This document shows, in pieces, positions 45,408-56,925 of a DNA stretch of 64,000 nucleotides. The stretch comes from Leguminivora glycinivorella. Lineage: Eukaryota > Arthropoda > Insecta > Lepidoptera > Tortricidae. The DNA is taken from contig NC_062985.1 in assembly GCF_023078275.1 (NCBI RefSeq), positions 558,001-622,000 on the forward strand. The letters run 5' to 3'. The number at the start of each line of letters is the position of its first letter. The first letter of the stretch is position 1. The position numbers were made by a program, and so were the translations under genes. The notes below the pieces were generated by a model. The model saw nothing but the letters and a program-made list of their open reading frames with translations. It did no database searches and was not told the origin of the DNA.

Positions 45408-45411
45408 AACC

Positions 45412-45690
45412 ATGACGAAGCTGCTAGAATGGATATCGGTGATCTCAGCAGTTCTAGCAGTCTGGTATTCCCTCGTCGGTGGTTACGTGAAGCACCCAGT
45501 CATAGAAGCGAACATGAATCTAATATTGATATCACCAATAATCTTTGTGATTTTGTTTGGCTTGTACGCTGTGACAGTAATCTTGTATCGTGTGTTTACG
45601 TTTAATAATTGCGAAGAAGCAGCGAAAGAGCTGCAAGAAGAGATCGCAGAGGCTAAGAAGGACTTGGCTAGCAAGGGACTCAGTTGGTGA
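45412..45690 (+). CDS. DPM3: DPM3, dolichol-phosphate mannosyltransferase subunit 3
   Basis: A complete 92-residue protein, the same length as human DPM3. It is the small ER-membrane subunit that tethers and stabilises the DPM1 catalytic subunit, which makes dolichol-P-mannose for N-glycans, O-mannose and GPI anchors. It starts MTKLLEWIS. Two hydrophobic segments at about residues 8-24 and 37-59 are membrane spans. The C-terminal part, YRVFTFNNCEEAAKELQEEI onward, ends KKDLASKGL and is the conserved cytosolic coiled-coil that binds DPM1. The ATG at 45412 is chosen because it gives the family N-terminus and follows a splice acceptor; the frame is open to an earlier ATG at 45367, but that lies in the presumed intron. 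It is a single coding exon. Confidence 0.95.
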   Translation: MTKLLEWISVISAVLAVWYSLVGGYVKHPVIEANMNLILISPIIFVILFGLYAVTVILYRVFTFNNCEEAAKELQEEIAEAKKDLASKGLSW

Positions 45691-45887
45691 TGACATACAT
45701 TCCAGTAGCTAGTAGGCTAAGTACATGTAAGGATAATTTGTAAATTTTATATTATATATTTAATGAAGTTGACTATAGACTTTTAATATGGATATGATGG
45801 TCTTCTCCTGCAATTCGCTTTGGGTAAGTTAGCCAAAGCATTTTTTAGATATCAGCATAGACATTGTACTTAACACAGCAAAAAGGA

Positions 45888-46020
45888 GTGTACAAGTTTC
45901 TAATGGGTTAATAACGCGCATGTGACATTCCTTGAGTTGCAGGCGTCCATAGGTTACGGTGACCACTTTCCATCAGGTGGACCATAGGCTTGTTTATCAC
46001 TGACATAGTATAAAAAAAAG
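45888..46020 (+). mobile_element. Non-LTR 3' end downstream of DPM3
   Basis: gtgtacaagtttctaatggg then gttgcaggcgtccataggtt and an A-rich tail. A second copy is at 62500-62640. Confidence 0.65.
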
Positions 46021-46179
46021 TAATCTTGACTATAAGGTAGTTTGTATACTATGACAGTTCCTTTTGGAAACTAGTTCAAAAATGTTTAGCTGTCTCAGGT
46101 GTTATATTCCTTTCCAGTTTTTCGGTCAACAAATTCATTAATTGTCTAAATCTCTAAAATAAACAGATTGTTTATAGGA

Positions 46180-46355
46180 AACTAGTTTTTGCCCGCGGCT
46201 TCACTCGCGTTAGAAAGAGACAAAAAGTAGCCTATCTCACTCTCTGTCCCTTCAAGTAACTCCACTTCAAAAATAAGTCGCTCCGTTTTGCCGTGAAAGA
46301 CAGACAAACAAACAGACACACACACTTTCCCATTTATAATATTAGTATGGATTAA
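46180..46355 (-). mobile_element. 'gcccgcggcttc' repeat copy
   Basis: It runs from tagtttttgcccgcggcttc through ctccgttttgccgtgaaaga to tataatattagtatgga. Other copies are at 62085-62310 and in pieces at 28140-28830. Confidence 0.7.
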
Positions 46356-46746
46356 ATTCACATAAGCCTAGGATCAAGAGTCTTAAACACCTATTATTCT
46401 ATATTCTAATCCTGAGAGAGAACTGGGCAAGGTAGGTTTCCTTGAGGCGGTGAAACTGCGGTGAAAGAAACATTCAAAACAATGGTATATTTTAATAAGA
46501 TTTATTTTTAGCTAGTTAAAAGTTAACTTATTTGCACAGAATATTTACAGTTGGATTACTTACAATATAATAATGCCTTCAACTCAAAATTAACAGGCAT
46601 ATCACAATATTAGATTAGCAAACAATTTTATAAAATTATTCAAAACAATTATTTTTAGCTGACATAATTTGGTCCTTTTTTGGCTTGAAGCATCAGATAT
46701 ATTTAGATGGCAACACTTTAACATAATTATTATTTCTCTGTATGGC

Positions 46747-46888
46747 CGATAGTCCACTATCATATTTTTATCATAGAAATATGATCATAGGCAACATGCC
46801 GTCCTTTGTCTTCAGGAGAAAAAGGGAGGTATACAGACCTATGATCATAATTCTATGATAAACATAATATGATAGTGGACTATCTGCC
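46747..46888. mobile_element. Hairpin MITE
   Basis: The arms gatagtccactatcatattt / aatatgatagtggactatc and catagaaatatgatcatagg / cctatgatcataattctatg are inverted. Confidence 0.75.
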
Positions 46889-47141
46889 TATCTCACACCA
46901 TAGTCAGATAGAAGGTATTCTTTTCTATCATACATACATGGCAAGATTTATTTGCTCGTATTTTGTATTAAATGCCTGCTCTGGGGGGCCTAGACAAGAT
47001 GACAATTGTGATTTGATGTATGACACTGTGCCTCTATCACTATTCCATTGCAACAGTCACTGTTGACAATAGTGGATTTTGTTGGAGCATAAGTAATTGT
47101 GACACTTTGGCTAGGTATTCTAAACTATTAATTAGACTTAA

Positions 47142-47361
47142 GGTACAGCAGGGCAAATCTCGACTGGAGGGCAATTTTATTGTAACTAGTCCTTTTTTTT
47201 CATTATTACATTATGATGTTGAGTTTTACATGTATCCACTGAACACGCCTACCATATATAACCGATGGACACTCTATTTAATAATGCAAACATTGTAAAA
47301 CATGGAAAAAATAGACCAGTTACATTTGCCCCCCAGCCGAGATTTGCCCCGCTGTACCTTA
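47142..47361. mobile_element. Hairpin MITE (aaggtacagcggggcaaatc)
   Basis: The ends aaggtacagcagggcaaatc and gatttgccccgctgtacctt are inverted. A single-ended relative is at 63224-63300. Confidence 0.75.
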
Positions 47362-47382
47362 TATTGACCGTTATATAGACCG

Positions 47383-47662
47383 CAATTGGGTGAATCAACT
47401 TTTTCTTGCCTGTTATTGCCATGGTTACGGTCCCCCGAGTCACGCTGGTTTTATGCAAAATTATGCTACTTAAACTATGCAAACATGCATTTTTCTGGTG
47501 TTAACAAGGCCTTTCCTTAATTCGCCAGCTACAAACATGGACTAAATGCATGCTTGCATAATTTCAGTAGCATAATTTTGCATAAAACCAGCGTGACTCA
47601 GGGGACCGTAACCATGGCAATAACAGGCAAGAAAAAGTTGGTTCACCCATTTCAAGTGTTAC
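47383..47662. mobile_element. Foldback element carrying X-box-like palindromes
   Basis: The arms gggtgaatcaactttttctt / aagaaaaagttggttcaccc and ttgccatggttacggtcccc / ggggaccgtaaccatggcaa are inverted over about 90 bp, followed by a pairing gctggttttatgcaaaatta. Confidence 0.75.
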
Positions 47663-48668
47663 CATCTAAATTGTTTTAAAAAAACGAGTTCATCACTAAT
47701 AAAACTAAAATTTACAAAAAGCTTAAGTAACCATGAGCAACATTTTGCCACAATTTGGACCTTGAATGTACAATAAAATTTAAATTTGCACCTTAACACT
47801 ATTTACAACAAACTTTAAAGCTGTTTTCTCTTATCAATACAATATGCAAAGTATACAACCGGCAAAATATCACATACCTTATTGTGTATTATCAATGGAA
47901 GTGCATAGGGTTAACTATAAAAGCGCTAACACACGGTCGCACCGCACCCCCTAATCAAGAGTGAGCAGGCATCTACTGGGCGAGCTCAGTGCTCACTCCA
48001 TCGTAGGCCACGTCTTTGCCTTTGGTATTTTTCTTCAGTTACGTGAAAAGTTTCAAGGTCGCGGTGCTGTCGTGTGTTAGCTACTTAACATCGAGCCTAT
48101 AGGCTTCATGGATTAAGGTGTATTCGGGTAATTCTGAGTACTTTCATGTATCGGATGATGCTAATCATCATAGGTATTAATTAGTTTATTTTTGGAATTA
48201 CCAGTAATTCTGAATTTTTTTCAGGTACTCGAATACACCATATCTACAGATAGGTAGCTAAAATAAGTTACAATACAAAACTCCTTAAAAAATTAAGTTA
48301 TGAAAGGTAACACAGGAGATAAAAAGTTTAAGTACAAGTAAAAAATAATGTCTAAATAAATCTTTCCTCGTATATATTGCTAAAATAATAATACCTAGGT
48401 ACTGTCTTCCAAATTCCAATAGTAGCAATAGTTATGATAGAAGATTGTTACGTTAAAAAATCTAAAATTTATTTCATAGCTACATTCACTACCTACTTGG
48501 TGAATTAAAATAGTGCCTTTAGGAAATACAATACGTGATAAAACCAATCGACGATGGAAAGAAATGTTTGCGTTTTACTTTTAACTATGTTTTTAGCAAT
48601 TCATCTTTTAAACCGATACTACTTTGTCTACAACAATTTATAACTTTCATAATTATCATCAGTAGGTC

Positions 48669-48797
48669 TAGCACATGATTGCCGCGAGAGTATGTGTCGT
48701 CGCGAGATAGATCACACGTCTTCTTCTAAGTGTATTAATGACATAAGGGCGGGTAGTCTATCTCGCGGTGACATACTCTGCGACAATCATGTGCTAA
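48669..48797. mobile_element. Hairpin MITE (tagcacatgattgc)
   Basis: The arms tagcacatgattgccgcgag / ctgcgacaatcatgtgcta and cgcgagatagat / tctatctcgcg are inverted. Confidence 0.75.
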
Positions 48798-49131
48798 CCC
48801 TGCTGTAAATATATTTTTTTTAAGTTAAATAAGCTTCTTTTCTGATAAACCTAAAATGTTGGTACATAAAAATGTAAGGATACCTAATATTATTACTTGG
48901 TTACTCCAGAGACATATTTAGTAACGCAAGAGAAGTTATGGTGTCGGTCTAAAAGTCGATTCGCCCTTTTCTATGCAATTAAAGAAGAAAGATGTCCCTT
49001 GGACGACGAATGAAGAATGCAGAAGCGCTTAGCTACGTCTAGCGCAACTACTACAAGGGTCTCCATGTCTAAAGCTCGAGGAATTGGGTAGGGTTTTTGA
49101 AGATTAATTTTATAAGATTTTGATGAACTAA

Positions 49132-49330
49132 CTAAACTCTAAAGAGTATTTTGGCCTCCAAAACGAGAGCACGCCACTTGTCCCGATCCTGTGCAGCTTC
49201 CTGCCAATCATGGGCTTGTAGCTGACACAGATCCGCTATCACACTGTCTCCCCAGCGGCATCTGGGCCGACCCGCCGGGCGGACACTAGTTGGTTTTCTC
49301 AGATACGACCTCTTGGCGTAAGATTTCGAT
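49132..49330 (-). mobile_element. LINE C-terminal remnant
   Basis: The minus strand reads RPAGRPRCRWGDSVIADLCQ then AHDWQEAAQDRDKWRALV, the end of a lepidopteran non-LTR ORF. Confidence 0.75.
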
Positions 49331-49626
49331 GAAATTAAATAATTTTGAAGACATGGGAGAGTGGGACAAAAATGTAGTGCGCGAGAAGAAACAGCTTGCC
49401 TGTATAATGGAGACCCCTTTTCTAATTCATCACACTTATGGTCCAATTCAAATTATACACGGTGTTCCCTTAATTACTTCGTTTATATTATCTATGGGTG
49501 GATCAACTTTTTTGTGTTGTTCCATTGTTCAAGAGACATTAGGCCGCTTGATAAGTAAACGGCTCTTGGTATTAATCATATACCTAATGAACGATTACTA
49601 CGTTTAAACAAGTACTACACAATCAT

Positions 49627-50553
49627 CAGAGCCCGGAAAATCCATAGCAAAACAAAAGACTGTCGCAATCAAACTAGGGTGAGAAACCTTTTTTTTATCG
49701 ATATCGATAGTTCTAAATATGAGAAGAAAATGGCCCACCAAATGAAAAAAAAATGTATAAATAATTATACAGGTACAGACAGATGAAATTTCTTCCTCGA
49801 AATCCACGTCAGTACACACAGCAGCACTTGACATCTTATTGGGTTTGTTATAGTAATAGGAGTATATAATCATTAATTTTTCAACATTCTCTGGGAGAAG
49901 ACTGTTTCGTTTATCACTGTAAAGCCATTTATGTATACTAAATGAACGTTCGACTTCACTCGACGTCAAGGGAGCAAATTTATAAAACTCATTGTAGACT
50001 AGTTCAGGGTGATTGGTTATCCACGTTTTAATACGATCTTGCACATTACTCATTTTAAATAGTTTTATATATCAACCACGTCCGTGTCAAAATATTTAAG
50101 GTTTAAATAATAATTATCTACAGAGACACAACTTATATTTTATCACTGTCATACGCAATGAAATGACAATAATGACATTCAATGTCTTATGGAATATTAA
50201 TTTTCTGCAGTGTCTATTATAAATTTACAATGAGGTTGATTACCTCTTTGTCACCCGACTACGGCCAAGCTAAAAGGAAAGGGTTATTACTTACTTAATA
50301 TGCAGAAATATAAGTAACATTGATAATATAGGTTACGTTGTATTTTAGATGAAATAATAACACAATTAAAACAAACCCTTAACTTACTACTTGTTTTGCG
50401 TTTGGCGTGAACAATTATAAAATAACGTACGTACCTAAACATATCGGTATGATTTTTTTTAGACAAAACTTACTCGATATCGATAAAAAAATGTTTCTCA
50501 CCCTAGTTTGATTGCGACAGTCTTTTGTTTTGCTATGGATTTTCCGGGCTCTG
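49627..50553 (-). mobile_element. Internally deleted hAT transposon with hATC fragment
   Basis: It begins CAGAGCCCGGAAAATCC and ends with its complement; the inverted repeats extend for about 80 bp. The 8-bp duplication ACAATCAT is perfect on both sides (49619-49626 and 50554-50561). On the minus strand from 50053 it encodes the dimerisation domain: FAPLTSSEVERSFSIHKWLY then SDKRNSLLPENVEKLMIIYS. The DNA-binding and catalytic parts are missing. Confidence 0.9.
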
Positions 50554-50639
50554 ACAATCATACAAGGGTTTTACAGTGAAATGTAACCATGGCAACGAGT
50601 TGCACTAAAAAGTTGATTCACTCTATACAGCTATCTACT

Positions 50640-52110
50640 TTAGATAGTTACAGAGCTACTGGGACGCTATAACTAGACTAGATATTCAGGTTTGCAACAG
50701 CCATATAACTATGTAGGTCTTCTAGGTTTACTAATTTAAACTGCAATTGATTAAATAGAAAATACCTACCGTTTATGTTGGTTGAAAAATCACTCACATA
50801 TTGGCTTTTTTTATCGATCATGGTTTTTTTAAGTAGAATATGAAATGTAAATCGTACTTATCATCAATAATTTTTCGGTGCACTGTGGATGCCTTTATTT
50901 ACATAAATGTATAATGTGCTGAATTGAGACTTTTATACCTTTAGCAATTAATTACAGACCTCTGATCTATATACCCTTTTAAGTGATGCAATTTAAGTAT
51001 AGTGGTATGATATAAATATCAGCAATAGGACATTCTAGAAGTAAGTAGGTGACAGTGTGGTTGATTTGAAGTAGGTAATGCGTTATGATTCATTATTGTC
51101 AAATTTGTATAGAAGAAGCAGGAAAATTTTGCTGCATATTTAAATCGAAATAAAAAGGAGTTTTATCGTATAGTGATGTTAAACCTTTAAAATAAGCTAG
51201 GTATTCAATATGGACTCATAAGAAAATATTTATTGTAATAAGTTGATTATTTATAAAATTGAAGACAGCTGCAGATATACATAATAATCCGTAAGAATCA
51301 CGAATAAATTTACGTACGTATTAGTAAAATCGGCATAAATGATATTAACTTTGATCAAATCGGCTAATATCTATATAGCGGATGATATGATGTAGATTTA
51401 AAGCTACAATTGAGGTATCTACCTACGTAGTGAAGGATTTAGAAGTGATAATTTATTTTTTATACCTAATAACTCAAATACTTTTATAATTCATTATAAT
51501 TTACTCATGATGTTCCTACACAAGATACCCGTTCATTCTATATCAATGTTTTGTTTTTTAATTATTTATATTTTACATGGTATCTAATAATTCGTCATTA
51601 AAAACAAACAAAATTATTCAATATGGCATTCTACAGATGTTCTATTTTTAACGATTTTTTTTCAGCCTAGCTCTATTTTCGGTTACACAGGAGACATAAC
51701 TAACGTTATCACTTATCATTTAATATTAAAAATACATATTCGGATTCGTTTTCTTTCATTAATCGTTATGTTTAATAGTACCCAACAATCAATATAAACA
51801 CACATACTTTATTGTTATTGTTACATCAAATATGAAAAGGTAACGCAGGAGACAGTAAAAGTGTAATGCATAAATTGATTGGTGAAAATACATGAAAAGA
51901 TCACTACATTTTTCCGTTGCCACAAGAATTCAGATAGGCACGAGGCACGAATGAATTTCATAGGCGATGTACCGGAAGCCAATTCTGTTTCATCACATTG
52001 ATAATATTTCGATATAATATTGAGATTCTTGATTCTCTTCTTACTTATGTATGCAAGCGTATTATGTGCACACCAATAAGAAACATAACGAAGGAAAGTT
52101 GGTCACGAAG
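50640..52110. other. Intergenic stretch without recognisable gene
   Basis: AT-rich DNA with no exon or bounded repeat that I can support. Confidence 0.45.
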
Positions 52111-52124
52111 TTTTTTTCTGTTTT

Positions 52125-52205
52125 TCGGGAAGGGGGGGGGGGGTCACGTGGTCTATTTCTATGGCCAGCCAAGGCTCCAAGGGGAAGGTCATAACGAGTT
52201 GGCCC
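52125..52205. mobile_element. Fragment of the 22030 MITE family
   Basis: gggggtcacgtggtctattt and ctatggccagcc match the interior of 22030-22192. The terminal gcgcggatccag is missing. Confidence 0.5.
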
Positions 52206-53029
52206 TATAAACCCTATCGAGTTGACAAATCAGAACCGTCTCCGAGAATAGCTCCAGGCAGCCCGCACTCATGAATAAAATATAACGGTCACTTTTATAA
52301 AGTTCTGTCTAGATATTTCCTGTCGCTAACTAAGGAGTTGAGAAGTATTTTGTATTAAGGTAAACTATGTTGTTTTTCTAACCTAATAACTTAATATGTA
52401 TAATTAATAGTTATATATAATCACCCAAGAGCTTCCAAATGATAAAATATAGGGTTTTTAAAGTGAAATAGATGTCATTATAAGATTGAAGAGAAGTGAG
52501 GAAGGCTGGATTCGACGGAGTCGGGAAGCGGTAACTTCGTTTAGCGCAGCGACCTGACGCTTTCCGGCCGGAGGACAGAAAAATATTTTTTTTTGTTAAG
52601 GCTGGGATTAGGATAAAATACACACCGTACCAAAACTGCTGCTAAAGTTACAATGTCTGCTAATTAGCTAATTGAGTAATTACCAATGTTTTTCGCTATT
52701 CTATAGATACACTATCGGACACAACACATTTAAATGTCGAAATAATAGTCAAATAAAGTCCACAGTACATATGATACTACTCGGTATTTACTTAAAATTG
52801 GTCCGAAACTTTGCCCACAAATGTTTAAATAAGTAATATACCTGCTTAGTTCAAACTGAGGAGTTAAATATAGTAACTTATTAATAAGTAGGTAATAGGC
52901 TAATAGGTACAGTCGCCGACTTAAATAAGTGATGATTTCTGTACCTTGTCGATTTTAATCATTTGACAACTTCGTATGACATTTCAAATAAGATTTTAAT
53001 GTGACAAGGTACAAAAATCATCACTCATT

Positions 53030-53250
53030 TAAGCCTCCGCCACATAAAGCGTTTTGATAGCGTAGCGTTAGCGGAGCGCAATTATAGCGGTGCGCTGGCG
53101 TTCCGCTCGCAATCCGCGCGCATTCCGCTCGCAATCCGCTCGTTAGTTCCCGCCAGCGTTCGTCCGGCGCACCGCTATCGTTGCGCTCCGCTGACGCTCC
53201 GCTACCGCTCCGCCTACGCTATCAAAACGCGCATGTGTGGCCGAGCTTTT
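53030..53250. mobile_element. GC-rich hairpin MITE (gcgttttgatagcgtagcg)
   Basis: The ends taagcctccgccacataaag / catgtgtggccgagctttta and gcgttttgatagcgtagcg / cgctatcaaaacgc are inverted. A sister copy is at 56383-56557. Confidence 0.7.
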
Positions 53251-53749
53251 ATGCCGGTGACGTACAGTCGGAGTGGAAAGTGCCTAGATGTCAAGGACTA
53301 AGTACCTATGCTAGGTATTGAAATTATCGTATTTGATAGGCAGTAGGTATCTAGATAGTTACGGTTAACTAACATTAGTTATAATTATATCACTCCTATA
53401 TTAACGCATGACCTCCATTTCAGGCATGAACACAACTATCTCTCACGCTAGATGTTGCTATAGTCTGTATCTTTAGGTACCTAAATAAAGGTAAACAAAA
53501 TCTACCCTCAAAAGGCTCCTTGTGCCAGTTGAGGGTAAATGACATTACAGGATCAAATAGAGGCTAAAGACAGGTTGCTCAGTGACAGTACCGCTTGGGT
53601 TTGTATTTGGATTTGGTTGGTTAACGGAAAATGTTATAACTACCGTAAATTTTACCTGTAAATACCTGTACCTAAATACCTAATGGAAGTACTGGCGCCT
53701 CCCAAAGGCGCATCATATGGTGAAGTATTCGCTGTCATCGAGCGAAGTG

Positions 53750-53860
53750 CCGGTAGCTCAGTAGGCAGAGCAATGGGCCAGTGATAATCATTCGCGAGTA
53801 GTCATTATGACATGTAAAATATATTTTATCAATAAATGATCGTATCGTATCGTATTATCG
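53750..53860 (+). mobile_element. Truncated tRNA-like SINE head
   Basis: ccggtagctcagtaggcaga is a good box A, but no box B follows at the right distance. An AT-rich tail with (gtatc)n follows. Confidence 0.35.
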
Positions 53861-54225
53861 AGACAATACATTTTTCAATTTTATTTCTTAATAGATGTTA
53901 ATTCAGAATAGGATTTTAGCCAGAAATTGCGTGTAACCTACTTAGTAAGCATCGTTAAAAGGCACATCTTGCACCGTCACCCTTCGCCCGTCAGCTTACT
54001 TAGCATAGATTTCAGCATGATTTCAGCGTTTATTTATAACCAACACGTGTAGGTACCTACAAATCTAGTACCGATTACAGAAATAAAGTGCCGTCTTGTC
54101 GTGAAAGTAATTAAATATTTAGGCACTAACTATAAATAGCCGACTTGTTAACGTCACTCAAGTTTTAACTATCGGCCCAATAAGTATGTACTAATAAATT
54201 ATTAGTAATAATGCTTCTGTGTAAG

Positions 54226-54472
54226 GGACCGACCCCACTTAGGCGTCGCGTGTCTTGCGGCGCGCAACGGACGTCTCCGCCACGCCGCCTGAAGGTGGCG
54301 CGGCGCACGCCACGCCGCCGCCACGCCACCTGGGGCGCGTCTTACGTTCTTCCTATACAAAATGTACTTAGGAGACGTTTTTTGAATTACATTCAGGCGG
54401 CGTGGCGCGGACGTCCGTTCCGCACCTCAGGACATGCGTCTCTTAAGTGTGGCCGGTCCCTAAGGCCTGAGT
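54226..54472. mobile_element. GC-rich MITE, second copy of the 42510 family
   Basis: It shares gcgcgcaacggacgtctccg and the right arm tacaaaatgtacttaggaga with 42510-42811. The left inner arm has been lost, so the hairpin is broken. Confidence 0.7.
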
Positions 54473-54473
54473 C

Positions 54474-54620
54474 ACTCTTGGACGCTTGGTCGGCGACGCG
54501 TGCAGCAGAGCGGGCGAGCGTGCGTCCAGCGTCCACCCTATGCAGCGTCGACTCAGGACACTTGTATGAAATTCAATTGTTTCACATGCACACCGCCCCG
54601 CTGCAAGTCTAATATTTATA
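54474..54620. mobile_element. MITE related to 56008-56372
   Basis: It shares atgcagcgtcgactcaggac then acttgta with the 56008 element, and a similar cgccccgctgca end. Confidence 0.55.
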
Positions 54621-55227
54621 AGCGTGCACTAGAGATGGAGATGGTCATGGATATGTTGTCACATAGGGCGATGGTGATCAGAATCGGCAGGGATTAATCC
54701 GAACAATAGGGATGCACGACGACTACATAAAAAAAATGGTATTCTGTTTAGTCCGTCAGTTAGATCGTCCAAAAATACTGAACACATATATTTCGCTTTT
54801 TCTAATTAACGAAAAAATACAAAGATATAGAGCATCAAAGTTCCGGACTGGGGGCTTGTGACGTCACTTCTAAGTAAAAATTGTACCTAGGCGTGACGTC
54901 ATGCGAAACTTCAACGCACTGTACCGTCGTCATTTTTCGTTTACGAGAAAAAAGAAAAATTACGAGTCTTAAATTCTTTGATAATCTAACTGCCGGACCA
55001 ATTAGTTTTTTTAGTCGTCTCGCCTATTCCTCGGAGTACTGCCCATTATAGTATGCGATAGGAAATGCAAAGCGCCGTGGCCGCTCTGATATCTTTGACG
55101 GCGACTGTACTGCTGACGCCTACTTTCCACTGCGACTGTACCTGTATAGAAATATTTGGCATGTTGGAACAATTTTGTGAAGCGTCTATCAACAGTTTAC
55201 GATACATTTGCGGGTTCGTAAACTGGG

Positions 55228-55346
55228 GCCTATTGCATAACAATTTACAACTCATATTACAAGCGGTAGTCCCCCTCCAATTCATTTTATAAGAAAGAGA
55301 GTTCCGCTTGTAATACAAGTTGTAAAATGTTATGCAATAGGCCCCT
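55228..55346. mobile_element. Hairpin MITE (gggcctattgcataac)
   Basis: The ends ggggcctattgcataacaat / tgttatgcaataggcccc and tattacaagcgg / ccgcttgtaata are inverted. Confidence 0.75.
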
Positions 55347-56007
55347 GGTAGTTAAACTTTATTGCGATTTCTGTGGTACGTTGCGGGTGTTGGGAGGTTG
55401 CGACTGTCGAAAGAAAAATGCCCATTCGAACTTAAAAGCACTCAATGTCAAAGTGATCTCATTTTAATATCATGCACGCATACTTTTCTGAAGCGAGACG
55501 TACATTATAATATATGTACCGACATGTGTAATAGATTACATCTAATTAATTATGTTGAGCGCACAAAACCAATAGGTACCTACCTACTCAAATTTATTTT
55601 TGCTTCTTTCGCTGTTCTGATAAAAATGCCATAATATCATCAGGTAGGTAATAAGTATAATTGTCGGTAAAATTATATTAATAAGTCATGCACTTAGAGA
55701 GGTAATTTAATTACTACACGGCATAAATTAACCATATATCGCCATGCTCAGGTACTTTTATTTTCGCCAAATTTAATTGTTTGCCATAGAACAAAACCTT
55801 GATGTATTGGATTATCTTTTATTTTGAAATCCATATTATTTGAATCACAGAATAAATTTTTTTCACGTAGTATTTTAGCATTATAACTCCAATTTCCATT
55901 TCCCTCTCGACAGTTGAAACATTATTCATTTGTATAATCCAAGGCTCAGAGCCGAGGGATTCCCTTTTCAATTCAAATTTCAAAGCAATCTCACTACATC
56001 TCACTTT

Positions 56008-56372
56008 AAGGCCAGTGGACGCTCCGAGCGGAGCGTTCGGCGGGGCGGGCCAGCGTGCCACCTAATGCAGCGTCGACTCAGGACACTTGTACGAGCTTCA
56101 ATTAAGCTAGGAACATACTACGCGGACGTCCGCGACCGCGACCGATCAGTGTGCACGGTCTTCGGGACGTGGCTTCGGCTGACCAAAACATCCAGCGAGC
56201 CAGATTTCGATCGGACGTCAATGCGCTCAAGGCCACGTCCACGACCGACGATCGATAGTTTGCACGGTTAAGTGTATGTTCATTGTGTATGTTCCTAGCT
56301 TTATTTGACAAATTGACATGCACGCCGCACGCCCTGCCCCGCTGCATGATATATGAGCGAGCACTCAGGCCT
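56008..56372. mobile_element. GC-rich element with a nested MITE
   Basis: The outer parts match 54474-54620. At 56104-56302 a second hairpin begins aagctaggaacatactacgc and ends tgtatgttcctagcttt, splitting the outer element. Confidence 0.6.
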
Positions 56373-56382
56373 TAAATTTAAG

Positions 56383-56557
56383 GCTAGGCCCCACATGCGC
56401 GTTTTGAGAGCGTAGGAGGAGTGTTAGCGGTGCGCCGCCGGACGGACGCTGGCGTTGCACCTTGCGGATTGCAAGCGGTATGCGCGCGCATTCAGCGCGA
56501 GTTCCGCTCCGCTAACGTTACGCTATCAAAACGCTTTATGTGTGGCGGAGGCTTTAG
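56383..56557. mobile_element. GC-rich hairpin MITE, sister of 53030
   Basis: gcgcgttttgagagcgtagg at one end and acgctatcaaaacgctttat with gtgtggcggaggcttta at the other match the 53030 family. Confidence 0.7.
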
Positions 56558-56789
56558 TGAGTGTACGTTACATTGAAGTTATTTTGTCGGTTAAATTGAG
56601 TACTTAATCTATTGGGATCTATTATTTTATTGCCTTTGTAATATATTGTTAAATAAAATAAACGATTTATCAACTTCAACTGTGAAAAACCTCGAACATA
56701 TGGCCTATAACCGTCTCACAACTGTACAACATAATCAAATATGTCTTGAGCTCTTGACTATCCTTATAAAATGACACCATCTTTAGAGC

Positions 56790-56925
56790 TTTTTCACATT
56801 ATCCGATCCGATATCGGATGTCGGGCCTATATCCCATACATTACAGGGGCCATCTTGAATTTTTTGCATTGAAATCCTTCCGACATCCGATATCGGATCG
56901 GATAATGTGAAAACGGACTTAAGGC
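56790..56925. mobile_element. Hairpin MITE (ttttcacattatccgatccg)
   Basis: The arms tttttcacattatccgatcc / ggatcggataatgtgaaaa and gatatcggatgtcgg / ccgacatccgatatc are inverted. A one-armed copy is at 61968-62070. Confidence 0.75.

Noticed and set aside
45367..45411. Upstream ATG for DPM3 adding 15 residues
   Set aside because: The extra residues are encoded by a pyrimidine-rich splice acceptor region, and the shorter protein matches the family start and length.
56102..56347. Arginine-rich open frames on both strands
   Set aside because: Produced by a GC-rich palindromic MITE.
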